Shown here: positions 37,807 to 50,551 of the stretch, piece after piece
Layout of the letters: each line of letters opens with the position of its first letter
How positions within the stretch are numbered: the stretch's first letter is position 1
The notes under the pieces: model-generated
The model's database searches: none
What the model saw: only the letters and a program-made list of their open reading frames with translations
Told to the model about the DNA's origin: nothing
Origin: Sinonovacula constricta
Lineage: Eukaryota; Mollusca; Bivalvia; Cardiida; Solecurtidae
Direction: 5' to 3'
Assembly (NCBI GenBank): GCA_007844125.1
Contig: CM017558.1
Location: 50,233,831-50,297,830, forward strand
DNA length: 64,000 nt
Position numbers and translations under genes: made by a program

Positions 37807-40800
37807 GGAATGTAAATAATATAAACAAGCAATTGTGGGCAATATAATAATATCGATGTCTCTATTTTATTGTCAACTTTAAAAGTCTGAATCTTTGGTC
37901 AACTCTATTAAAAGTAGTAAAGAAATGACTGATTTAGTTTAATATTTTAAATGATATAAAATTGTTAGATATATGCATCAAATACAGAACAGACAAAATG
38001 AAATCATTTACGTTTGAGAAAAATAAAGTGTAAATGGATCTAATTCATGTGACCTAAATAATTATTTGCAAACGATCTTTGTATGAACATGTGTTTTTTT
38101 TCTTGTAAACAATCATACCAATCTAGCTTCAGGACATGCTGTATCAGTTTTTTTCCTTGTGTTAGTTTTTCATTTTCTATATTTTCATTCACCTCTTATC
38201 TTTCATTTGCTAACACTCATAAACATCATAAAATGTAAAAGAATGTATAAGATTATGCTTTCTTCTTTAACACAGCTAGCAAAGTAATACTATATAACAT
38301 ATTCAATTATCTAGAAGCTGCATTGTTCCAAGGACAAATTAACTTCATCAGAAATACAACAATGGTGCAATTGTTTTTACAGACATGAAGATAAGCTTGG
38401 ATTATTTGCCCATTATTGCATTGCCTGCCTGATTATTTGTTCAGGATTTTTTATTCTTTAAATAATGCAAACAACAGTCAACAATTGTTTTTCTATGGCC
38501 TGTGGTGTTTGTACAGCAGTATGTATTCCCAGAAAACAGAGGCTACCTGAAGAGATCTTATCCAGGGAGTATTTTGACTGTCTTTTTGGTAGCAAGTCCA
38601 AATCTTGGCTGGGATAATCCAATATTTGTCCTGGGTCTTACCTCAATAGTACCCAAGCCAGGATAAAAAAAAACCAGGTGTCAAAAATCTTCTGCAAGAT
38701 AGCCAAATACAATACTAGAAGCGGGTATCAATTCAATTGCAGGAAAAATATTTTTTCTTGAATTGTTTGCCAAAGTAATTACTCGTAGTCCACCATTGAC
38801 ATAAAGTACCATGTTGATGTGTATGATAGAAACTCAGCAAATAGATCTTGAGGCTTAAGTTGAGACTTGAACAAATACAGTCTTACATCAAGCTAGATAC
38901 ATTAGTGGGTTGATTGTTTGCTGAAAGTGAGACTTGTTCTACATTTTGAGTATCTTATAAACTGGGAATGGCAAGACATGAGTAATATTTTTCATGAACA
39001 CATTGGGATTTGGCCTCACACAGAGAAGCACTCATTTATAAACTTTGTGGTTAAAACGTGTGTCTGTGGTTAAAACTTTGTCTGTTCAGAAACTGTGTGT
39101 GTTTTCAAAAAAATTGTCTACCTTATTTAACAAGCATGGTATATCATGTGTGTGCAACGTTTACTTTACTGAAGGCAGATATGGATTGAAATTGATCCAA
39201 GGACTTGAATGGTAAGGTTTCTCTCCTTTTTGTGGATATGTTGTTTGTTTTTCACTGGGCCAACATTGATTTGATAGCATACAGTAACTTTCTTTAGAAA
39301 TGCAGTGAAGAATACAATGTTGTTTTACACTTATTGAAGCATGATTTGTTTCTTTTGGTGATTTTTTTCTTTAATTGATGAACTGTTTTGCTTGTGATAA
39401 GTAGTTTAAGATTTTCGTATTTTCTTAAATATAATATTTTGATTAAATTTGGATAAAAAGTATTGTCTTGTTTCATTTATGTTCATGCTTATATTATTTT
39501 ATATTGATTAATACATATTATATCATGATATTTGTATGCTAATAACAATTCTATAAAAAATAAATGTTATAACAAAATCAGTAAAATGATATTTTTCTAT
39601 TATTCAAGGAACTGTTTTTAGAAGACATAGATCTATTTTATATTGAAAAGCTTAAAAATGAATTAAAAGCATTTATCCTGATATCAATATATATTTCAGA
39701 GTTCAAAATGTTTATTTCAATATACACCAAATAAACTTTAAAAGAATCTTCCAAATATACATATCTTTTATGATGAGACAGTCTTTTGAAAGTTGTACAT
39801 TTCACACATGCTACCTCATTCATTCTCCAAAATGGTGTAAACTTTTGTAAAATGAACCTTTTAAGTGCTTTTAGGTGTAAGTTATATCCTGTATTTTATG
39901 ATGTTGCTGCAGACCTTTATTATTATGTGTGACACATATTTGTGCCTTCATAGTTTTACAAAACCGCATTAGAATTACTTTTGTGAAAACTGCTGCATCA
40001 TAAATGCGACCATAAAGTTACCCAAGTGTGACATATAATTTAAAGTTGATAGTTCTAAAAGTTATTGTGGGAGAATGTTGGAAGAAAGTTTACAGTTTTA
40101 GGTGTTCAAAATATTGTTTTCAAATTACGGCTTACATAATATTTTAGAATACTTGTTTATGTGTGTGAATTATTCAATACTTCCGTTCCGTTATGTTTAA
40201 ATATTTGAACCTATGTAAATTTTCATATATTTTTAATGTCAGTGTGCAAAGGTAACAACATCATGGTCAAAGATTTGTCAGAAGAAAGTGTGCCAGTCTT
40301 GATGAGTGAATTCTTTTTTATCTGAAAATTGCAAAATAGATATTACAATCGATTTTACAATTTCTATTTTTTCTCTAAGCTGTTAACATTGAGCAAATGT
40401 ACATTTCTCCTAAATTGATGGGAAATTTTAATTTTGGCATTTCTTAATAATGAGTAATAAGTTGCATGTTCCTCAATGGACAAATCAATCAATATGACAT
40501 AATGAAACTAACATTAAAAAAAAGAAATATCGCTGGAATTGATATATGCCAGCGAAGATTCAATGATTTCAAACATGACCTTGAATTTGACATAGTCCTT
40601 AATGGTTGTTCTTATAAATGATTTCAAGTGCATGTCTGTAAGGTGGTAAATTTGATTGAAGTTATGTAAATGATGTTATGTTATGGCTGAGACAAGGAGA
40701 TGGCATGGATGTATATATACAGACAGACAGTTGGCTGTCAGGAGCTTAAAAAGAATATTATTTTGTATTCACTATACTTGGAGGATAATTATAATAATAA

Positions 40801-41939
40801 CAGCTTTTTGACTTTGTAACTTTGGAACATTCATAACATTTATATTGCCACAAACATACCACAAAGTCTCATAACAATTTTGTATTACCTCACTTTAAGT
40901 ATGTAAGTATAGCCAATGTACTTAAGTTTGATGAGAGAGTTTTTGTCATACGTTGTTTAAGATGAAAGCCAGTATAAACTAGATTAAAAGATTATGTGTT
41001 TTAAGGTGTTTTTCAAAATTGTGATGGCGACGTTGATGTTGACTGTTTGAAGTGTTTTACAAACAAAACTTTTTGGTAGATAACATCTTGTTCAATATTT
41101 AAACCCCCCTATTTAGGAAGGAGACAAACTTACCAGGTAATTTGTTCTAAGGATGGTTTTACTTCAGAGTGTAATTACAGTGGTTAAGAGTATGTTATCA
41201 TTTTTTATATCAGCTATGAATAAAGTGGGCTGAAAGTTTTAAGACTAAAACTTTAAATCCACTTAGAAACAAATGACAAGCCATCTTTTGAAGAGTATTT
41301 GCAGATTTAATATTTTCTGTATTGTATATTTATTTGAGAAAACCTTTTTGTTAAAATCTTTTTTAAATGTTTAAGACTAAAATTTTAAATTCATTTTGAG
41401 AAAAAATAACTTTGTATAAGAGATAATATTTTCAAGCAATACACAGCTGTCATTAAATGTTCTTTCACATATATGTTGTTTTTTATGAGTAAATCTTGTG
41501 TATTTCCCAAGTCATAATTATTTATTATTTGCTTAATGTCTACGTGGTTATGAAAACAACTTTCTTTAATGAGTAAAAAAATGGCAATTTACTGTACCAT
41601 TTTTGAAGATTTTTTGTTTGTTTAGATTTCTGTTAAATTTCAGTCAGCAATTTACTTTTCTTATTATATTTCCTGTTGTTTTATTTCAAGATGTTTTCAG
41701 GATTATACTGACTTACACATATACATATGAAAACTGTCTTCATGTAGCTGACATTATGGTGTCATACATACTGTAAGATAAACTATTGTATTAATACTTT
41801 AGCAGATTTTGTAAGTCAATAAGATTTTGACATGGAGAGATAATTTTTATAAAACTATACTGAAGATTTAATCTTGTATGACTAGGTTTTAAATGTCAAA
41901 AAGTGTAGATTTATCTCATAGCCTGCTATTTGTATATTT

Positions 41940-42035
41940 ATAAAGCTTAGGTAAATAGTGTAGATCCAGATCAGCCAGCTCCATATTGGTCAGGATCTAC
42001 AATATTTGCTGCTCAGTCTCTGTTTATAAGTATAT
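41940..42035. repeat. hairpin repeat (family H), best preserved copy
   Basis: Two 8-bp arms, GTAGATCC (41960-41967) and GGATCTAC (41993-42000), form a perfect inverted repeat around AGATCAGCCAGCTCC and ATATTGGTCA. Conserved flanks are AAAGCTTAGG on the left and TTTGCTGCTCAGTCTC on the right. Fragments of the same element occur near 8.98, 11.6, 14.6, 25.95, 28.0, 28.6, 32.5, 32.75, 34.9 and 63.95 kb. From general knowledge such a palindromic repeat is abundant in clams. It encodes nothing and may be a non-autonomous, foldback-like element. Confidence 0.6.
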
Positions 42036-42221
42036 CAACCCTAACATGTAACATATATATTATTAAAGCAAAACCTCCTGAGAATTTAGCATGGTTTTTT
42101 AACATGTAGCAAGCTAAGGGCTGTTACCTCTGTATTAAAACTGACTGCACATTTAAGCTGATACTATTATTTAAACAATGATGCAATTTCATTATTAACA
42201 ACTCTCTATCTCTACTTTCAG

Positions 42222-42285
42222 GTATGATGTGTGTTCTTCAGTATTCAACAACATTCTCCAAAGCTACAACTGTGATGCTGACACA
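42222..42285 (+). promoter_or_regulatory. 5' leader of protocadherin A with an overlapping uORF
   Basis: The exon begins after a good acceptor (CTCTATCTCTACTTTCAG, ending 42221), so at least one upstream exon exists. Two adjacent ATGs at 42224 and 42227 open a 21-codon upstream frame. It ends with TGA at 42287-42289, overlapping the main start codon as ATGA. This arrangement could couple termination on the uORF to re-initiation at the protocadherin start. The main frame is also open back to the acceptor but has no ATG before 42286. Confidence 0.55.
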
Positions 42286-45012
42286 ATGAAAACCAGAATC
42301 CCAACACTCCATCTTTGTGTTGCTATAGCAACATGGCTCCTCTCCATAAGCCCTGTATTTTCTCAGGATGCAACAGTGACCTACCAAGTGAGAGAGGAGC
42401 TTCCACCAAGGACGTATCTTGGAAGCGTTGGTATCGACAGTCAACTGTTTACAAACACTTCCACCGGGAAATTCCAACGTCTTCAATTCCAGATATTAAC
42501 TGCAGGGAGCAATTATGCCAACTTGTTTAAATTGGAATCCAACACAAGTTTATTATTCACAAATAAGGTTATAGATCGTGAAGATTTCCTCCACTGTTTT
42601 TCGACATGCAATCTGGAATTTAATGTGGCAGTGTATGATTTGGACCTTGGGAATGAGTTAACAAAGTTTATTAAGATAGTCATTAACATAATGGATTTTA
42701 ATGACCATGCACCAGAATTTACACCCAATGAACAAACAATCCAAGTGTCTGAAACAGCTGTTATTAATTCTGTGATAGCAAATGGTGCAGCTTTGGATCT
42801 AGACCAAGGAGATCAGAATTCCATTCAGACCTATCGCATGACTCCAACATATCCTGAGTTTCAACTGCAGCTTATTAATAAAGGTCAAGAGTTTGAGATC
42901 CGCCTGAACACTGTGTTAGATAGAGAAAGTAAAAACAAGTATGAGTTTTTGATACTAGCAGTAGATGGTGGGGATATACCATTGACTGGAACTCTTTCAT
43001 TCACAGTAATTGTCTCAGATGCCAATGACAACTTTCCAGTGTTTTCAAAGAACACTTACATGGCTTCAATTCAGGAGAATATTCCTCATCAGTCCAGTAT
43101 ACTTGTAGTCTCGGCTGCGGATAGAGATGATGCTGAAAATGCAAGAGTTACCTATCAGCTCAGTAACAGAGTACCCGAAACTATTACAAATATTTTCAAA
43201 ATTAATGCTACGACTGGAGTGCTGACTGCAGCAGGCAAGATAGATTTTGAGCAGGACCATGAGTTCAATTTCCAAGTTATTGCTGTTGATCATGGTCTAC
43301 CACAAAGATCATCCACAGCAGACATTGTTGTTATGGTGACAGATGTAAACGATAATGCTCCACAGATCAACATAAACCAGCCACCAGGTGGAATGGTGTT
43401 ATCAGAACTGGTCGAAGTTGAGAGTTTTGTCACTCATGTGGAGATTATAGACCTGGACAGTGGAAAGAATGGGGAGGTGACCTGTAATGTCTTAGATGAC
43501 CATTTCAAACTGGAACACATCAGCAACAGTAACTTTAAACTGGTAGTGAGTAAAACTCTTGACCATGATATTCAACAAGTTCACAACGTGACAATTGTGT
43601 GCAAAGACCTTGGAGCAACTCCACAGGAAAGCATTGCAAGCATACAAGTCATCATTGAGGATGTCAATGACAATGCACCTAAGTTTTCTCAATTGGTTTA
43701 CAGTCTGATGATGGTCGAGGACAACCCTCGTGGAGTATCCATCCTTACTGTATCTGCCGCTGACAAAGATAGTGGCAAGAATGGGGAAGTTTCGTATGCT
43801 TTGCAGTCTGGATCAGAGACTTTATTTGCCATTGACTCCAAAAGTGGAATCATCACAACTGTCAGAAGTCTTGATAGAGACATTTTAGGAGATGTTGTAA
43901 CATTTTCAGTTTTTGCTGCAGATTCTGGAAGTCCCATATCACAAACTTCCACCTGTTTAGTAAATATTACACTTCTCGATCTTAACGACAATGCCCCAAC
44001 CTTTTCATCCAATCCAATCAGAATGGAAGTTATGGAAAATTCTCCAATCAATACCATTGTTGGGAACATTACTGTAGATGACCCAGATAAAGGACCTAAT
44101 GGGACAGTAACTCTGCATTTTCCGACTGATGAAAAGATTACTAATTATTTCATTTTGGAGAAAAACATTATCAAAACTGTGAAAGTTCTCGACAGAGAAA
44201 ACATAAGTGTTCATGAATTCTCTGTTACAGCATCTGATATGGGAGGAAGAACAAGTTCTGTATTTATCATCATTTATGTAATGGATATAAATGACAACAT
44301 GCCTGAAATTCTATATCCAACAAATTTTGACAGCCCAAAGTTTGTTCCAGCTACAATGGCTGTTGGTTCAGAGGTCATGGAAATCAGAGCGAGAGACTCT
44401 GACTCTGGTGTTAATGCTGAGCTGTTATTTTATATCGATAAAGATAATTCTACTGGATTGTTTGCACTGGATGCCCACACGGGACAACTCACTTTGAATA
44501 AAACTCTATATGACAACAATGTTGGGGATGTTTTTGTTTTGGCGATTAAAGTTCTAGATGGAGGAAATCCACCATTTAACTCTTCAACAACATTCAAAAT
44601 CGAGATACTCCCTGGATATAGTGCGTCTGCTGTTGTGAGTCCAGTAGGAATATCTTCCAATCTCTGGATAGTTATAGCCATAGTGTGTGTGACAGTTGTA
44701 CTTTCAGTGATAATGGTGCTTGTCATCATTAAGATCTGCTGGTTTAATCGCAGAAAACCCGATGGACGAATGTTTAACAACCAGAACAAAGAGCATGATC
44801 CTCATCTTATTGACTCCTCATCTTCTTCCTCCTCCTCTGCGTCTACTTCTTCACAAGACTCAAATGGCAATGAGAAAATGAAAATCCAAGATGGCAGCCA
44901 CCAGAATGCTTTCCTGGAGACCAAGGAAGAGACTGGTTCCCTGTTAAACACTACATTGTCATCAGTGGACAAGAACACAGACAGGCACCTGTACATGGAG
45001 CATGTCAAACAT
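42286..45012 (+). CDS. protocadherin A, exon 1: signal peptide, seven cadherin repeats, TM
   Basis: This single large exon encodes residues 1-909 of a protocadherin, a calcium-dependent adhesion receptor at the cell surface. The ATG at 42286 is chosen because it starts a signal peptide (hydrophobic LCVAIATWLL, ending VFSQ near 27) and has A at -3. Seven cadherin repeats follow. Their linker motifs are DFNDHAPEF (~137), DANDNFPVF (~245), DVNDNAPQI (~353), DVNDNAPKF (~459), DLNDNAPTF (~565) and DINDNMPEI (~667); the seventh, membrane-proximal repeat lacks the linker. LDRE/LDRD-type calcium motifs are visible, for example in repeats 2, 5 and 6. The first repeat has IDRED followed by a CFSTC cysteine pair, a protocadherin trait, and no classical Trp2. 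The TM segment spans about 792-817. The tail begins with a Ser-rich run. The exon ends at a phase-0 donor, CAT|GTAAGG. Seven repeats and the later PP1-type motif resemble delta-1 protocadherins. Confidence 0.95.
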
Positions 45013-48000
45013 GTAAGGGTATAAATGTTATTATTGCTAAAAGACAATTTGTCTTTCGCAGGGTATTTTTAAAAATAATTTAGCCATTTGATAGATAATT
45101 AAAGATGAATAACATATTAGCTATGTCAGTCTATCGGTAGTAGTGAACAATTCAACTGAGATGAAAACAGCTTTAGAAAAGCACACAACTGGTAGACAAA
45201 TGAGCTTGGTGTCTATTTTTGCAAACTTTCTATAAAGTTAGATATGCAAAGAAAACACTACGTAAATAGGTTCCTTCACCAACAATAAATAAGATCATAG
45301 CAAAAGATATTAGGAAACACATATCAAGTTTCACATTAGTAATCTTTTGCTTACAAACATGATTTTATTCAGTTCAACTCCATTAAAACAAGATTTAAAA
45401 CATTGTTTGACTCCAGCTGAAGCTCTCTCTGTCTGGTGTGTAATGACACCACCAGATTTAGTTAATAAAAAAATAAATATTACCATACTTTCAATAGAAC
45501 AACAGCCTTGTTTCTTCAATAAAATATGTCTCAGAAAAGAACAAAATAATTTGATTGTTCAGTCTATGTCTTGCTGTAAACTGAATATTTATTTGATCTG
45601 TTAAATGGCAAATATTTTCCCATGCCATCTTTATCAATTATTTATCTTAAGCATTATAATATATACACCTTATTTGAAATTTACTTAAATTCACTAAAAG
45701 GCATAGTAGTTTCCATCATGCATAATGACCATATTTTATGAATGAGTTTTGGATGAGTTTTGTATTACTAAAAAAAGAAGACATCTGTAAATGGCTTAGT
45801 TATAAAATTATGCATAATCAAATTTGTAAAATGATGACACTTCAAAAGTTGTTTCCCTCCTCAACAGTTAAAATGCATTAATGCAGATTGAGTGCTTAAG
45901 TAGTGAAAACCATTTAAAAATCATCAAAATAATGGGCATGAATATTTCAGGGGGTAGGATGTGATCATACTTTTTCATTTCCTCAGATGATGCTATAACA
46001 TTGAAAGCATCACTTTGTATGATCCAGTTGCACACTTTCTCTAAATGATTTGAAGTATTTTAGAAATTTTAAAAAATTCAAACTAACAGTCAAAGTAACC
46101 ATACATTTCTCATGATCTTTCATTTAGGCTTAAAGATTCAATCAGCTAGCTTGTAACGTTTGAATTAAATTTCAATTAAGGTTAATTACACGCCAAAGTA
46201 ATTACAGAGCACTGATAGACCTTCGGTAGTGAATTATACTGAACAAAACATTTTGTAGACCCCTCTCTTAACATTATCCTGTAGTGACCCTGACATAGCT
46301 TTTATTATTCTGTCAGTATTTTTATCTGATTCTTTTTGTCAGAAAAATCAGCTTTTCAACACTGCAACCTGTCAACAATGTTAACCTTTTGTGTTTTGAT
46401 CACACATTATCAAAAGTCAGCGTGGCACTTGTTTACAGCATTTTCTTTTCATTAAAAGGGTTCCTGTAATTTTCCAATTATTGTAAAAGGATAAATGATG
46501 ATCTTTATTCAAAATACTGTGCTCCATGTCATAATTATAATACAGATATTAATTTGTTATGAGTATGACTGAAACTTGAGATACAGGTAGTTCAGGTATT
46601 AAAACCACCTGACTGTCCATATTACCTTGATTGAACATGTAGTTATGTCTGTTCATTACCTTAAAATACTGTACCTCAGGAGTGAAGATTGCTTCACTTT
46701 GCTTCACACTTACACAACAGATTAGCAATATTGGTATCACATTTCATGACATGTAGTATCAGTTAGTAATAAGTATATGTGAAAAAAAGAAATTAAAAGA
46801 TGAAAACTCACCACAATAATATCACTGCATGTGGTTTGGTTCATACTTTAATATAGAAAATACCCATTAATTTAGAAACTTTAGTTATTATATTTTTTAA
46901 ATCTTAAAATATTTTTTGAAAAAGAAGGATATGATCTATATAAGGTGGACAGTTTAGAATGCAGTCAAATGCATTAGTAGCAAGTGTACTATTGCATACA
47001 AATGTGCCTAAGAGAACTACATGCTATACACTAAATGTCAGTCTTTCTTGCATTTTCTGCCACCTCAAGCCTTCTAATTAGAAATGTAAACAGGCTAAAC
47101 ATACTTTTTACATTCTTGTACTCCTTAACATCCCTTGTGACTCTTGAAAAGTACACAAATGTAAAAAGCAAGCATAGTCTGTGAAAATTTCCCTTGAAGG
47201 CCGAAGGGTTGACAATAAAAGGATGACTTATATTTAGCTTATAAATGAGTAGAGAGCATTGTTACAAGGCAGTTGGAGGTAAAAGCTCTAGGAATAATGT
47301 ATATTTTTGTACCATTCCATAATCATTGCAAATCAAATAGGAAATATATATGAACACAAAATAAGAACAAACAGCAGAGCTCTGATGCAGTTTGTTTTGA
47401 AATTAAAACACATTGAATTTTAAAATAAATGCCTAAAAGTATTTTGTATTGAATTTTGTTTTCAAAGAACAAACAACATTTTATTTGGAAGTTTCTGATA
47501 CAAAAATACAAAGTTCAATACCAGGTATGTGTCCTGTATAGAACTTCTGTGTGATTGTTAGACAAACAGATCCTTGTAATTATACTGCCTGAATAACCTC
47601 CATGGTAAAAGTCATGATGAGTCAAAATTACTCAAGGCATGATTAAGTTGACTCATCCATTTCTTTATGAAGCAAACAAAAACTTTAGAAAAAAAAAGCA
47701 AGCAATAACCATGCATTGACCATATTATTTTGTTAGTTGTAAGTTTTGAAAGTGGCAGTAATTATCTTGCATAAAGCACAGCAGCAACCAATTAAGGAAT
47801 AGAAAACAAAATCAGATCATAATTGTCTCCACATTTTTGTGCTTAAACCAATACAAAAACTGACTTACTAAACCTGTCTGCATGTCTTCTTTAGGATTTA
47901 ATTGGTTAATTATGTCCCTATCATTATCTTAATTAGTGACATTTTAACATGCCAGATGACTACATAATTAAAGTTGAAGCCTTTTTGTTAACCTTTGTCA

Positions 48001-48175
48001 TAAGAATGATGTTTTCAATGGCTTTTTCCAAAATGCCAAAGGTATAGACATACATGTACTATCTTGCAGTGTTCCTTGTTGTTAAAACAAACAATAATCA
48101 GCTAAATCACATTATGCAGTTTGACAATAGAGTTTATCTCTCAGACTTGTTCTGTATTAAATTGAAAGAGACACC

Positions 48176-48372
48176 CATAATGTAGTGGTACATTAAGTAA
48201 CTGATTTGTAACTCCTCTGTCTGCTTAGCCTCCCATAGCATGGGTTGGAATTCTGTTTGGGGAAATGGACCCAGACATTTGTCTGGAGTTTTCCGCCACC
48301 AAAACAGCTAGACGTCAGTATAATAATCAGAAGTGGTCGCTGCAATGTATCTCAAAAAGAAAAACAAACTTT
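48176..48372 (+). repeat. SINE family S1 copy inside the intron
   Basis: A-box remnant ATGTAGTGGTACATTAAG and B-box-like ATGGGTTGGAATTC precede a body with CCCAGACATTTGTCTGG, TTTTCCGCCACCAAAACAGC and GTGGTCGCTGCAATGTAT, ending A-rich. Same orientation as the host gene. Confidence 0.75.
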
Positions 48373-49007
48373 AAATTTAGAAGGAACAGCACTAAAATTT
48401 ACAAAAATATTATTAACAGGAACACTGCAATATGAATTACAATGTGTGTCGAACACTCCTAATGCATTTAGACATTTAATGCACTGTATTGCACTTTCAA
48501 GGAAACAAGTGTCATTAAAATTACTATAGATTTTTAATCAGCCTTTATTTGTTTTGAGTGAAGGGTGAATTCTTTCATTAGCTTGCATACTTCAAGTACA
48601 CCTAATGGATTGAAACTTTTTTCAGTTATGTTTTGTTGCTGAATATACTGGTAGCAAAAATCAATTAGTAACAGTTAATATACAAATATGTCTAAGTGGA
48701 AAACATTAACAATAATAAATTTGAACGAAGAATGCTGTAATAATGATGGCATTTAAAAACATTTTTAGTGTTAGCTTTAACCATATTGTTTGCTAACCTG
48801 CTACATAGTAAACTTTCATGTTGATCACATCAATGAAATTGTTTGCATTTAAAAACATGGACAAATGTGTTACTAAAATGAATTGACCTTATACCCATGT
48901 TAAAAATAAAATGTACTTTTTGTTATTTTCATTATGAATTGGAATTTATAGCTTAGTACATATAGAATATTTAAATACACTATTAAAATAATTATGTTGG
49001 TCATGAT

Positions 49008-49039
49008 GACGATGATGATGATGATGATGATGATGATGT

Positions 49040-49073
<34 letters not shown>
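49008..49073 (+). repeat. GAT/ATG trinucleotide microsatellite
   Basis: (GAT)n with a few GAC and TTG variants. The His-rich minus-strand frame across it is an artefact of the repeat. Confidence 0.95.
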
Positions 49074-49478
49074 AAGAGGAGAAGGAGAATAAGTATTCTT
49101 TACTTACTAGTCTGTTGTTTTTTTCCCTTAAAGGCATCTCGAAAGGAATGTGGTATCCCACTGAGCCAGGCCCCCACATGCTATGACCAGACCTGCTAAT
49201 TGCTGGTCATCACTGCAGGGAGTCTTTAGCCAACATAGTACTAATCTGTCACAGTAATACCTCTGATGGGTTAATGCAAAACTAAATTACCTGCTAGTAT
49301 GGATGTGAGACAGTAGGCTAGTTTTGCACAAAGCCACAAACATTATTGTTAGTGATAATGTGGGTTGTTTACTATATGATCCCTTACAAATTCTTTATTG
49401 CATTAATTACTAGGTGTCAATTTTGTAACTGCAAGATTATGTATTTATTTCATAGCTAAATATTTAATTTATATAAAT

Positions 49479-49481
<3 letters not shown>

Positions 49482-49552
<71 letters not shown>

Positions 49553-49694
49553 CTTTATTTGTTTTCTTTCTTACTTTGTTGGTTGATTTTGTTATTTCTT
49601 ATACATTTTGTAATTTCTTTCATTCTTTTAGTTCATATATATATATAGAAAACAAGTTTAGTTCATATATATATATAGAAAACAAATAAAGATT

Positions 49695-49792
<98 letters not shown>

Positions 49793-49978
49793 ATTGCGTA
49801 ATTGGTATATTCACAACTGTTTCCTTTACAAACTGTGAATGACTATGTTCAACCCCCAGATATAGCATACATACACTTGGATCTTATATATATATAAATC
49901 TTTATTTGTTTTCTTTCTTACTTTGTTGGTTGATTTTGTTATTTCTTATACATTTTGTAATTTCTTTCATTCTTTTAG

Positions 49979-50050
<72 letters not shown>

Positions 50051-50152
50051 TATATAGGATTGCGTAATTGGTATATTCACAACTGTTTCCTTTACAAACT
50101 GTGAATGACTATGTTCAACCCCCAGATATAGCATACATACACTTGGATCTTG
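49482..50152 (+). repeat. duplicated block with long TA tracts
   Basis: (TA)n runs lie at about 49482-49549, 49697-49790 (interrupted by AAATCTT) and 49982-50056. Segment X (AAATCTTTATTTGTTTTCTT...) occurs at about 49549 and 49896. Segment Y (GGATTGCGTAATTGGTATAT...) occurs at about 49791 and 50057, so an X-TA-Y module is present twice. An inverted copy of the X start (GAAAACAAATAAAGATTTAT) sits at about 49677, and a 31-bp TTAGTTCATATATATATATA...GAAAACAA unit is doubled at 49629-49684. The block ends about 260 bp before exon 2. Confidence 0.85.
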
Positions 50153-50412
50153 AACAATACCTGTGTGACAGACACATCGTTACAGACTGTGACAGCCTGG
50201 CTTATCAGAAAACAGATGCCCTCACATGCTGGGTGGGGCAATAAATGGGGGGGGTCACTTATATAAGGCTCTTGAGATCCCTTTAAGCAGAAAAACAACA
50301 TTTGAAAAGGGTCTGTTGTTGTACTTTGTGTTAATACCTACATTTCCTGAATGGTTCCCCTTATTTATTTCTTAATGGTTGTTTAATAAAAATGTGGTTC
50401 TCTGCATTCCAG

Positions 50413-50551
50413 TTGGAATATGAGATAAACAAAAAGCTGGATGAAACGACCAGTGACAACTCTGCTGAGATGGGAACCAAGGACAGCGGGCAGGGAGGCA
50501 GTGAGCTGGATACCAACTCTCTGTCAGAGCTACCTGTACTGGAGCTACTGG
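50413..50551 (+). CDS. protocadherin A, exon 2: cytoplasmic DSGQGGSE module
   Basis: A 139-bp exon entered in phase 0 and left in phase 1 (CTGG|GTCAGT). It encodes 46 residues, LEYEINKKLD...ELPVLELL, plus the first base of an Asp codon. The central KDSGQGGSE is a conserved protocadherin tail motif, seen as DSGRGGSEED in the minus-strand gene of this window and as DSG.GDS-type sequence in vertebrate delta protocadherins. Reading through the donor would give Gly-Gln-stop, so splicing here is required for the full tail. Phase and frame agree with both neighbouring exons, which makes the model strong. Confidence 0.92.

Larger units (their letters stand above)
36189..42221. other. non-coding DNA upstream of the protocadherin exon
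   Basis: Probably an intron of protocadherin A, since the 42222 exon has a splice acceptor. Contents: a GAT microsatellite (36724-36786), a SINE S1 copy (37617-37806) and a family-H element (41940-42035). Weak exon-like segments exist (for example 36651-36688 between TTTTAAG and GTATAT) but are not convincing. Confidence 0.45.
45013..50412 (+). other. intron of protocadherin A (5.4 kb, phase 0)
   Basis: Bounded by GTAAGG (45013) and TGCATTCCAG (ending 50412). If retained, translation would add only VRV before a TAA at about 45022-45024, giving a short-tailed receptor. It contains a SINE S1 copy (48176-48372), an ATG microsatellite (49008-49073) and a duplicated TA-rich block (49482-50152). 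No other gene is supported inside it. Confidence 0.85.

Noticed and set aside
42229..42285. Start of the protocadherin frame upstream at 42229
   Set aside because: The codon at 42229 is GTG, and the signal peptide begins at the ATG at 42286; the upstream part lies between a splice acceptor and that ATG, so it is treated as leader.
48946..49179. Poly-His protein on the minus strand
   Set aside because: It is the complement of a GAT microsatellite inside an intron.
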